Source of the DNA: an uncultured Clostridia bacterium
GTDB taxonomy: Bacteria > Bacillota > Clostridia > TANB77 > CAG-508
Direction: 5' to 3'
Assembly (NCBI GenBank): GCA_934167755.1
Contig: CAKPLT010000001.1
Location: 62,001 to 126,000 of the forward strand
Length of the DNA stretch: 64,000 nucleotides
Shown: positions 52,086-59,832 of the stretch, one piece after another
Position numbering within the stretch: the first letter of the stretch is position 1
How the letters are laid out: each line of letters opens with the position of its first letter
Made by a program: the position numbers and the translations under genes
Notes under the pieces: model-generated
Seen by the model: the letters and a program-made list of their open reading frames with translations, nothing else
The model's database searches: none
What the model was told of the DNA's origin: nothing

Positions 52086-54257
52086 TTGAACAATAGAATT
52101 AGTTTTAATAAAGAAACATCTTGGGGAGAAGAAAATGGCAATGAACAAATAAATTTTAGATTTAATATAATAACAATTATAGCATATTTGATAGGAGCAG
52201 TTTTGATTGTTCAATTATTTAATCTTCAAGTAGTTAATGGAGAAAGCTATAGGGAACAGTCAAATACAAGATTATCAAGGGTTTCAACAATAAAAGCTGC
52301 TAGAGGTTCAATTATGGACAGAACGGGTAATGAACTTGCAGGGGTTAAGACAGAAAATAATATAGAGATTTATAAAACTAATATATCAAATGATGAACTT
52401 AATGAGTCTACACTAAATCTTGTTAACCTATTTGAGAAATATCAAATAGGATATAATGACACATTTCCTATAAAAATAAATCCTTTTGAATTTACAATCA
52501 GTGGAGATCAACTTACAGAATGGAAGAAAAAAAACAAAATTTCTGAAGAATTAACAGCAGAAGAAACATTTTATAAATTTAAAGACAAATATGAAATAAA
52601 AAACGAAAACATAGAGGATATTAGAAAAATAATTTCAATAAGATATATAATTACAACAACGGGATATAGTGCAACAAAATCGATAACAATTGCAACAAAT
52701 GTTAGAGAAGAGGTTGTTGCTCAAATAAGTGAAAGAAACAGTGATTTTCCAGGTATTAGTATATCTACAAAAGCAGCTAGAACATATTTAACTGGTAATT
52801 TAGCATCACATGTAATCGGATATACCGGAAAAATAAAAGAAGATGAGTATAATGAAAAAAAAGAAGATTATGATATTGATGATGTAATTGGAAAGACTGG
52901 AATTGAATCTGTTTTTGAAAAATATCTTAAAGGAAAAGATGGGGAAAAACAAATAGAAATGTCTGTTGATGGAACAATAACAGGCGAATATGTTTCCAAA
53001 AATGCAATTGCAGGAAGTGATGTTGTTCTTACAATTGATTCAAATTTACAGAAAGTTACACAAGATGCATTAGAAAATTGTATAAATAAAATAAGAAATG
53101 GAGGATTTTCGCAAACTTATGATGCCCAAGGCGGAGCTGCTGTTGTAATGAATGTGAATACAGGGGAAGTTCTTGCAACAGCAAGTTATCCGACATTTGA
53201 ACCACAATGGTTTGTAGGAGGAATATCACAAGAGAATTGGGCATATCTAAGGGATGACCAAAGGCATCCTCAATTAAATAAAACAATTCAATCATCATAT
53301 GCCCCAGGATCAATATTTAAAATGGTAACAGCAATTGCAGGATTAGAATCAGGGGCAATTACATCAAAAGAAAAAATTAATGATACAGGTATTTATACAA
53401 AATATAAAAGTGCAACAAAAGATGGATTTAAGTGTTGGTATTATACAAGCTATCATAGAGGACATGGATATTTAAATGTTACACAAGCTTTACAACACTC
53501 ATGCAACTATTTTTTCTATGAAACTGGTGATAGAATGGGAATTGATACATTATCAAAATATGCTTTGCATTTTGGGCTTGGCAAAAAAACAGGAATAGAA
53601 TTACCAAGTGAAAAAACAGGAGATGTTGCCTCAAGAGAGACATATTCTAAAATTAGACAAGGGAAAACAATAGGACCAGGAGATGTTCTAAATGCATCAA
53701 TAGGACAAGGAGATAATAATTTCACACCTATGCAAATTGCAAAATATATTTCATCAATAGCAAATGGTGGAACTGTTGTAAATCCAACTATTATAAAGTC
53801 AGTATTAAATTCAGATGGAACTGAAGTTTCAAGAGATGAAGTAGAAAAATATGTTGATGAAAAACTTGGAAATAAAAGTACTGATGATGGAATAAATGTA
53901 AATTCAGAAAATATAGAAATAGCTAAAGAAGGTATGAGAATGGCTGCTAGCGAGGCAGGAGGAACAGCATATAATATTTTTAAAAATTTCAAAGTAGAGG
54001 TTGCAGGAAAAACAGGTTCAGCAGAAGCGGGTAAAGACAAAAATGGAAAAGATCTTGTAAATGCATGGTTCGTATGTTTTGCACCTTTTGAAAAACCAGA
54101 AGTAGCTGTAGTTGTTATGATTGAAAACGGTGGGCATGGAAATTATGCTGCAGAGGTTGCTAGAGATGTTCTTAATCAGTATTTTGGAATGAATGCAGCA
54201 ACAACAGAAATAAATGAAAATGTAACAGCAACACCATTTGTAGAACTAATTAGGTAG
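52086..54257 (+). CDS. mrdA: Penicillin-binding protein 2 (class B transpeptidase)
   Basis: Elongasome transpeptidase of 723 residues, from a TTG start after GGTGAAAAG. One N-terminal helix (about 28-48), the dimerisation domain beginning AARGSIMDRTGNELAGVKTENN, then catalytic motifs S409-I-F-K412 (APGSIFKM), S472-C-N474 (QHSCNYFF) and K642-T-G644 (AGKTGSAEAG). All three active-site boxes are intact. The order mreBCD-PBP2-minC matches clostridial division/elongation clusters. Confidence 0.93.
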   Translation: MNNRISFNKETSWGEENGNEQINFRFNIITIIAYLIGAVLIVQLFNLQVVNGESYREQSNTRLSRVSTIKAARGSIMDRTGNELAGVKTENNIEIYKTNISNDELNESTLNLVNLFEKYQIGYNDTFPIKINPFEFTISGDQLTEWKKKNKISEELTAEETFYKFKDKYEIKNENIEDIRKIISIRYIITTTGYSATKSITIATNVREEVVAQISERNSDFPGISISTKAARTYLTGNLASHVIGYTGKIKEDEYNEKKEDYDIDDVIGKTGIESVFEKYLKGKDGEKQIEMSVDGTITGEYVSKNAIAGSDVVLTIDSNLQKVTQDALENCINKIRNGGFSQTYDAQGGAAVVMNVNTGEVLATASYPTFEPQWFVGGISQENWAYLRDDQRHPQLNKTIQSSYAPGSIFKMVTAIAGLESGAITSKEKINDTGIYTKYKSATKDGFKCWYYTSYHRGHGYLNVTQALQHSCNYFFYETGDRMGIDTLSKYALHFGLGKKTGIELPSEKTGDVASRETYSKIRQGKTIGPGDVLNASIGQGDNNFTPMQIAKYISSIANGGTVVNPTIIKSVLNSDGTEVSRDEVEKYVDEKLGNKSTDDGINVNSENIEIAKEGMRMAASEAGGTAYNIFKNFKVEVAGKTGSAEAGKDKNGKDLVNAWFVCFAPFEKPEVAVVVMIENGGHGNYAAEVARDVLNQYFGMNAATTEINENVTATPFVELIR

Positions 54258-54296
54258 ACAAGAAGTCCTATATAAAGGGATGAAAGGATGTTTAAA

Positions 54297-54905
54297 ATGA
54301 ACAGTGTTAATATAAATTTGAAAACAGATGAAGTAATAATAAAAATAGATGATAATGCAAAGCATGAAAAAATAATACAAGAATTAACAAAAAAACTAAA
54401 AGAACTTAAAAAAATGTATCAAGATGAAAAGACTCCAATAAGAGTAACTGGAAAGATATTAAAAAATAAAGAATTAGAAGAAATAAAAGAGCTTATAAAA
54501 AAGCAAATAGATGTGGAAGTTAAATTTGATACTCCTACAACATTAGGGTTACATAGTATAACAAGAAGTTATAAAAAGGATGTTGGAACATCTGAGACTA
54601 CATTTCATAAAGGTTCACTTCGTTCTGGACAGAAAATTGAAGTGGAAGGAAGTATTGTGATAATTGGAGATGTCAACTCGGGAGCAGAGGTTATTGCAGG
54701 AGATAATATTGTTGTTATAGGTACTCTTCGAGGACTTGCTCATGCTGGTGCAAAAGGAAATAAAGAGGCAATTATTGCTGCTAGTACACTTGATGTTGTA
54801 CAATTACGTATTTCTAATATTGTTATGGAAATTGATAGAGAAGAAGAAAATGTATATGAACATGCATATATATATGTTGATGATGATAAAATTGTAATAG
54901 AATAA
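54297..54905 (+). CDS. minC: Septum site-determining protein MinC
   Basis: FtsZ antagonist, 202 residues from the ATG at 54297, spaced about 7 bp from GAAAGGATG; the ATG at 54288 is too close to that site. The C-terminal beta-helix reads HKGSLRSGQKIEVEGSIVIIGDVNSGAEVIAGDNIVVIGTLRGLAHAGAKGNKEAIIAA, with the conserved RSGQ and G-x-AHAG. MinD and MinE, which normally follow at once in Clostridia, are absent; a terminator and a long palindromic repeat come next. Confidence 0.92.
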   Translation: MNSVNINLKTDEVIIKIDDNAKHEKIIQELTKKLKELKKMYQDEKTPIRVTGKILKNKELEEIKELIKKQIDVEVKFDTPTTLGLHSITRSYKKDVGTSETTFHKGSLRSGQKIEVEGSIVIIGDVNSGAEVIAGDNIVVIGTLRGLAHAGAKGNKEAIIAASTLDVVQLRISNIVMEIDREEENVYEHAYIYVDDDKIVIE

Positions 54906-54911
54906 TAAATT

Positions 54912-54940
54912 TAAGTCGGTGCAGTATGTGCCGATTTTTT
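54912..54940 (+). terminator. Terminator after minC
   Basis: AAGTCGGTGC and GTGCCGATTT form a short stem with some wobble pairs, followed by TTTT. It ends the radC-minC operon. Confidence 0.7.
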
Positions 54941-54954
54941 GATGTTAAATTTTG

Positions 54955-55223
54955 AAATTCTGGACTGGGTACATTTTTTTATTTTCCTATAATATATAAA
55001 AATAATAAAAATATAACTTTTCATTACATTCCTTAACTCATTACAAAGCTTAAGAAATTCTAACTCATTTTATGGCTCCCTTCCACTCTCGTGAACTCTT
55101 TCCATAAAATTTCTTAAGAATTTCTAAAGCTTTTCCAATCATATTCGTCATTTCATTTAAAGTTATATTTTTATTATTTTATTAAGTGTGAAAAAGTGAA
55201 AAATGTACCCGGTCCCAAATTAT
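54955..55223. repeat. Long-hairpin element, copy 1
   Basis: About 265 bp with ends TTCTGGACTGGGTACATTT (54958-54976) and, inverted, GTACCCGGTCCCAAATT (55205-55221). Nested inverted repeats fill almost the whole length: TAATAAAAATATAACTTT on both arms, then AAGAAATTCT facing AGAATTTCT, then TTATGG facing CCATAA. The 26-nt apical loop (55076-55101) contains CTTCCACTCTCGTGAACTC. It has no coding potential. Homologous to 58791-59045. It fills the gap between minC and the minus-strand gene at 55223. Confidence 0.8.
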
Positions 55224-55561
55224 CAACTAATAAGTAGCAGTACTAAAGCAAGGAAAAGTCCTTCATCTTTAACTTCTTCTTTATACAAAAAGAATAAAAG
55301 ACTTAAAATAAGTACATCATCAAAATATAGTTTTATGCCAAACAAATCAAACCAAACATTATCATCAGACTTTTGACTTAAACGAGATGATTTAGAATTG
55401 GAAGAATTTTCAATTGATTGTTGCTCAGGTAGATTCATTGATGTGATATTAGACGGTTGATTATAAGAAATTGGAGCATAGTTTCTTTCATAATTAGGTG
55501 GTCTATAATAATTATAAAAATTAGGCCTTCTATAAGGCCTATAATATTTAAATATAGGCAT
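55223..55561 (-). CDS. Small Tyr/Pro/Asn-rich protein, spore-type, unknown
   Basis: The protein has 112 residues. The N-terminal half is rich in Tyr, Arg, Pro and Asn (YYRPYRRPNFYNYYRPPNY). A Ser-rich linker follows, then a C-terminal hydrophobic segment (WFDLFGIKLYFDDVLILSLLFFLYKEE, then GLFLALVLLLIS). I have seen this tail in small clostridial proteins of unknown function. AAGGAGTAAAAA precedes the ATG. It is 37 bp downstream of the next minus-strand gene and probably co-transcribed with it. Not named. Confidence 0.6.
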   Translation of the reverse strand: MPIFKYYRPYRRPNFYNYYRPPNYERNYAPISYNQPSNITSMNLPEQQSIENSSNSKSSRLSQKSDDNVWFDLFGIKLYFDDVLILSLLFFLYKEEVKDEGLFLALVLLLIS

Positions 55562-55598
55562 TTTTTACTCCTTTCTATAAAAATATTTGGCTATAAAT

Positions 55599-56081
55599 TT
55601 ATTTTTTTTCATTATTATCCTTATTATTATTATTCATAAGCTCTGCTATTTTAGAGACATTAAGTAAATTTACATATTGATCAAGTTTGTCTTTTTTACT
55701 ATCACGCAAATAAGGTTTCAAAGAATAAAGCAGATTTGCACGAGGATCATTTTTATTATTCATATTTTCCATAATTGACTTCATTTTCATAATTGTATTC
55801 ATATCTAAATTGAAATTATTAGACTGAGAATTTCCATAAGAAGAGCCTGAATTATTAGAATTTAACATACTACTTAAATTATTAATCATTTCAGGAGAAA
55901 CTTGGCTTAATATATTGTTCAAGTCAGTATTATTAGAATTTGAACTTTGATTAGTATTAGTGTTAGAATTGTTATTAGAATTATTTAGATTATTCATCAT
56001 TTGTTTTATATCATCAGGAATATTACCACTATCAACCATTTTCTTAACATTAGCAAATAAATCATCCATATTATTAGACAT
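55599..56081 (-). CDS. Asn-rich protein with conserved C-terminal helical motif
   Basis: The protein has 160 residues from the ATG at 56081, which follows AGAGGTGATACT; longer in-frame starts lack a ribosome site. The N-terminus is MSNNMDDLFANVKKMVDSGNIPDDIKQMM, the centre is low-complexity Asn/Ser, and the C-terminal part is DPRANLLYSLKPYLRDSKKDKLDQYVNLLNVSKIAELM. I recall this last motif from uncharacterised clostridial proteins. A perfect Spo0A box lies 110 bp upstream on the same strand. Function unknown; a sporulation link is inferred. Confidence 0.65.
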   Translation of the reverse strand: MSNNMDDLFANVKKMVDSGNIPDDIKQMMNNLNNSNNNSNTNTNQSSNSNNTDLNNILSQVSPEMINNLSSMLNSNNSGSSYGNSQSNNFNLDMNTIMKMKSIMENMNNKNDPRANLLYSLKPYLRDSKKDKLDQYVNLLNVSKIAELMNNNNKDNNEKK

Positions 56082-56190
56082 AGTATCACCTCTAAACAAT
56101 TTATGTTTTTTATTTCTATTATATGTATGAAAATAAAAATTGTTAAACGATAATGCTTTTTTTCCTAATTTATTAAAAAAACTTGTAATT

Positions 56191-56197
56191 TTCGACA
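56191..56197 (-). promoter_or_regulatory. Spo0A box between the minus-strand pair and spoIIE
   Basis: TTCGACA on the plus strand is TGTCGAA on the minus strand, extended to ATTGTCGAAAA. It lies 110 bp upstream of the gene starting at 56081 and 170 bp upstream of spoIIE. Spo0A-driven spoIIE expression is established in Bacillus, so it could serve either gene. Confidence 0.55.
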
Positions 56198-56366
56198 ATC
56201 TATAATAAAATAGAAATCGCAAAACAAAAGAAAATAATAGAAGAAAAAAATAAATATCACAAAATGTAAAAAACTTTTTTGTAGTAAAGTACTAAAAAAG
56301 ACAAAAAACACAAAAGAAAAAGATTAAAATATTGCTATATTATGAAAAAGTTATGAGGTGGTAAGG

Positions 56367-58781
56367 ATGTCAAAACAAAATACAGGTAAAGAAATACTAA
56401 AAAATTTAATAAATATAAAAAATATAATTATATATATAATAGCATTTATGATATCAACAATAGGAATGGGACAAGAAGTGTCACCATTTAGTATAGCAAT
56501 AGTAGCTGCTAGTTTAGCAGGAGGAGTACCTGCTATAATGGTTGTAGTAGCAGGACTTATTGGTAATTTTATAGGTGTTGGAGCCGTAGGAGTCTTAAAC
56601 TATATATTAATAATATTAATGTTATTAATACTATTATGCATAAAACCTCCAAAAGAGAATGATCAATATAAAAACGAACAAATGCAAATTTCAGTACATG
56701 TTTTTGCAAGTATATTACTTGTAATGATTGCTAAATTGATTTTAACAAAATTCACAATAGGAGATATGTTATTGCATATAACATTAGCAATATTTTCTGT
56801 AGTATTTTATAAAATTTTTGTAAATTCATTAGTAGTTATACAAGAAATAACAGAAAAGAGAGCATTTTCGATAGAAGAAGTAATTGGTGCAAGTTTACTT
56901 GTATCGATAGCAGTTTCAGCATTTGGAGAATTTTCTATATTAGGTTTATCAATTAGAAATATTTTAAGTATATTGATGGTATTAATACTTGGATGGAGAA
57001 ACGGAGTATTAGTAGGGACAACAGCAGGTGTTACAATAGGTGTAACATTAGGTATAATTGCTCAAAATGAACCTATGGTAATTGCAGTATATGCTATTTC
57101 AGGAATGATTGCAGGACTTTTAAATAGATTTGGAAAATTAGGTGTAATAATAGGATTTTTAATAGGAAATGGAATATTATTATATGCTTCTAAAGGAACA
57201 GCAACAGATATGGTAGTATTCAAAGAAGCATTGGTTGCATCTTTAGGGCTACTTGCAATTCCAAAATGGGTAGGAATAGATGTAGAAGAACTGATTAAAA
57301 GTGACAATATGTTACCTGAATATAATAAAAGAGGTCTAGAGCAAAGTAAAGAAACCATAAATCAGTTAAATATGGTTTCAGAAACGATAAAAGATATGGC
57401 AAATACATATCAAGAAAAAACTGAAACAAATATGTATTTTAAAAATAGACAATCATTTATAACAGAATTATTAAATAATCTTGATGGACTTGAAGATAAT
57501 ATGTTATATGAAGACATGGTAAAAACAGAAAATGAAATTGTAAATGAATTATTTGATATTTTATTAGACAAGCAGGAAATAGATAGAGAAGACTTATTAA
57601 AAACATTTGCAAAATTTAATAATTATATAGTTCAATATGATGATGAAAAAATCAGCAAAAGAATGAATAATGATATAGAACAAATAGTAAAAGCTGTAAA
57701 TTATGCATACAAAGTAAGCAAATCCAATTTTATATGGAAAGAAAAAGTAAAATCAAATAAGAAAAATGTACAAGCACAATTAGATGGTGTATCAAAAGCA
57801 ATTTCAAGTATTGCAGTAAAAATGGAAGAAGAAATAAAACAAGATGATAATTTTCTAGAAGAAAAAAAGAAGGCTATTACAGCACTTGAAATAAAAGAAA
57901 TTTTAGTAGATGGAATAGAAATTAACAAACAAGACAATAGATATTTTATAGATGTATATTTACAAGAAAATAGTAAGACAAGTGAAAATACGGATATTGA
58001 TAAAGTGCAAAAGGTTTTAGAAAAATGCTTAAATGAAAAACTAATGAGAAATGAAGCAAAAACAAAAAAATTAAATAAACGAGGAAAAAGAGTATTTAGC
58101 TATTTATCTGCTGATAAATATATTATTCAAATAGGACAAGCAACAAAAATAAAAGATGGAAGTCCAGTATCAGGAGATGGTCTTTTACAAATTAGGTTAA
58201 ATGATGGAAAATATTTAGTAGCATTAAGTGATGGAATGGGGACAGGACCAGAAGCAAGAAAAAGTAGTCAAATTGCAATAAAAATGCTTGAAAGGCTACT
58301 AATGTCAGGATTTGACAAAGACACATCAATAGATTTAATAAACACAACAATTATGAATACAAATGAAGAAATATTTGCAACTTTAGATATTGCAATTATA
58401 GATTTATATAATGGAAAAATCGAATTCATAAAAAATGGTGCGTGTCCAACATATGTAAAAAATAAGAAAAAAGTTCAGATTGTAAAATCTTTAAGCTTAC
58501 CAGCAGGAATTTTAAAAGATATAAATTTAACTACATATGATAAAGACATTGACAATCAAGATATTTTAGTAATGTGTAGTGATGGAATTTTAGACTCAAA
58601 TATAGAGTATAAAAATAAAGAACTTTGGGTTAAATATATATTAGAAGATATTGAAACAACAAATCCTCAAAAAATTGCAGATTTAATATTAAATGAAGCA
58701 ATTGATAATAATTATGGAATAGCAAAAGATGATATGAGTATAATTGTATGCAAATTATTTACCATTGGGGACACTCATTAG
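56367..58781 (+). CDS. spoIIE: Stage II sporulation protein E (SpoIIE)
   Basis: Membrane PP2C phosphatase that activates sigma-F by dephosphorylating the anti-anti-sigma factor SpoIIAA. The 804 residues from the ATG at 56367 follow GAGGTGG (the GTG at 56358 is in that site). About ten helices occupy residues 15-310, a central coiled/regulatory region about 320-560, and the PP2C domain about 590-800 with VALSDGMGTGPEARKSS, ATLDIAIIDL and ILVMCSDGILDSN (metal aspartates). The last seven residues, FTIGDTH, and the stop come from a hairpin repeat, and the same tail ends AcpS. Confidence 0.93.
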   Translation: MSKQNTGKEILKNLINIKNIIIYIIAFMISTIGMGQEVSPFSIAIVAASLAGGVPAIMVVVAGLIGNFIGVGAVGVLNYILIILMLLILLCIKPPKENDQYKNEQMQISVHVFASILLVMIAKLILTKFTIGDMLLHITLAIFSVVFYKIFVNSLVVIQEITEKRAFSIEEVIGASLLVSIAVSAFGEFSILGLSIRNILSILMVLILGWRNGVLVGTTAGVTIGVTLGIIAQNEPMVIAVYAISGMIAGLLNRFGKLGVIIGFLIGNGILLYASKGTATDMVVFKEALVASLGLLAIPKWVGIDVEELIKSDNMLPEYNKRGLEQSKETINQLNMVSETIKDMANTYQEKTETNMYFKNRQSFITELLNNLDGLEDNMLYEDMVKTENEIVNELFDILLDKQEIDREDLLKTFAKFNNYIVQYDDEKISKRMNNDIEQIVKAVNYAYKVSKSNFIWKEKVKSNKKNVQAQLDGVSKAISSIAVKMEEEIKQDDNFLEEKKKAITALEIKEILVDGIEINKQDNRYFIDVYLQENSKTSENTDIDKVQKVLEKCLNEKLMRNEAKTKKLNKRGKRVFSYLSADKYIIQIGQATKIKDGSPVSGDGLLQIRLNDGKYLVALSDGMGTGPEARKSSQIAIKMLERLLMSGFDKDTSIDLINTTIMNTNEEIFATLDIAIIDLYNGKIEFIKNGACPTYVKNKKKVQIVKSLSLPAGILKDINLTTYDKDIDNQDILVMCSDGILDSNIEYKNKELWVKYILEDIETTNPQKIADLILNEAIDNNYGIAKDDMSIIVCKLFTIGDTH

Positions 58782-58788
58782 TGGTAAA
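58758..58788. repeat. 31-nt hairpin repeat at the spoIIE 3' end
   Basis: TTTACCATT (58758-58766), loop GGGGACACTCATT, AGTGGTAAA (58780-58788). It differs by one base from the copy at 63128-63158 and carries the spoIIE stop codon (TAG). The frame through it reads F-T-I-G-D-T-H-stop. Confidence 0.85.
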
Positions 58789-58790
58789 AA

Positions 58791-59045
58791 GTTACAGGTT
58801 AATGGTTTTTATTAATTTTTTTATAAAAAATACTTGAAATATAAGCTTTTCATTACATTCCTCGGCTTATTATGAAATTTAAGAAATTCTAACTTAATTT
58901 ATGGCACCCTTCCACTCTCGTGAACTCTTTCCATAAATCTGCATAGAATTTCTAAAATTTCTCCATTCACATTCGTCATTTCATTTAAAGCTTATATTTC
59001 AAGTATTTCTTCATATTAATTTTAAATAAACCATTAACTTGTAAC
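58791..59045. repeat. Long-hairpin element, copy 2
   Basis: 255 bp with terminal inverted repeats GTTACAGGTTAATGGTTT (58791-58808) and AAACCATTAACTTGTAAC (59028-59045), one mismatch. Further in, AATACTTGAAATATAAGC faces its complement, AAGAAATTCT faces AGAATTTCT, and TTATGG faces CCATAA. The 26-nt loop (58905-58930) differs at one base from copy 1. No coding sequence. It abuts the 31-nt hairpin repeat and occupies the whole gap after spoIIE. Confidence 0.8.
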
Positions 59046-59074
59046 GGTAAAAAATAAAATTTCATAAAAAGTGT

Positions 59075-59103
59075 TGAAATTCTAAAAAAGATGTTATATA
59101 CTT
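59075..59103 (+). promoter_or_regulatory. Promoter of the gene at 59127
   Basis: TTGAAA (59075-59080), a 17-bp spacer and TATACT (59098-59103), 23 bp before the GTG start. Confidence 0.6.
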
Positions 59104-59126
59104 TTATTATACAGGGAGGAGTTTAT

Positions 59127-59642
59127 GTGGAGAAGAATATGTTAGAAACAGAAGAAAGAAACTTTACAATTGAAGACTTACATAGAAGAAAAGCAGAAGC
59201 AGAAATGCTAGAAGAAAAAGACAAAAGAGTTACAGCTGAACTTGAAGAAATTATTTCTAAAGATGATAATGAAATTATGAAAGATAATACTCAAGAAAAA
59301 AATTTAATTGAAAGAAACGAAAATAATATATTTGGAAAGATAAAAAGTTTTTTTAGAAAGATATTTAGTAAAAAAGAAGAGAATACTGAAAACGAAATAG
59401 ATGAATCTATACTAGAAGAAGCTGAAAAAAGTTATAATTTCAGAGAATATATAAAAAGGACAGAAGACGAGGAAACAGTGCTTTTTGAACTTCAAAGAAG
59501 ATATCGTAGAGGAGAAATAGCGGATGGTGATTTGACGCAAGAACAAATTAATTCTTTATGTATGTTATATGATAAACAAATTGAAGATCTAAAAAAAGCT
59601 ATTGCAAATAAAGAACAACAGGTTGCAAAATATAAGAAATAA
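59127..59642 (+). CDS. Charged helical protein, unknown
   Basis: The protein has 171 residues from a GTG at 59127 spaced 7 bp from GGGAGGAG; the alternative ATG at 59139 is also possible. There is no membrane segment. It is strongly helical and Glu/Lys-rich, with a basic patch (GKIKSFFRKIFSKKEE, about 70-86) that might touch membrane or nucleic acid. The C-terminal segment LFELQRRYRRGEIADGDLTQEQINSLCMLYDKQIEDLKKAI carries an ADG-x-LT motif similar to the tandem repeat in VirB6-like protein 1. Function unknown. Confidence 0.6.
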   Translation: MEKNMLETEERNFTIEDLHRRKAEAEMLEEKDKRVTAELEEIISKDDNEIMKDNTQEKNLIERNENNIFGKIKSFFRKIFSKKEENTENEIDESILEEAEKSYNFREYIKRTEDEETVLFELQRRYRRGEIADGDLTQEQINSLCMLYDKQIEDLKKAIANKEQQVAKYKK

Positions 59643-59677
59643 AAAGATTGATTTTTATATGTCAATCTTTTTTTTTA
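59642..59677 (+). terminator. Terminator after the gene at 59127
   Basis: AAAAGATTGA / TCAATCTTTT stem with a 10-nt loop and a long T tract. Confidence 0.85.
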
Positions 59678-59832
59678 TTATGTAATTTTTTAACAGCAAT
59701 AAATAAAAAATGCTTGTAACTAAAAAAAAAATGTGATATATTATACTTGCGGAAAAATATAAATTAAAATAGAATAAAAAGGTTTATAGGTAGCCATAAA
59801 AACCTAAATATATTTTATGAGGAATGAAAAAT

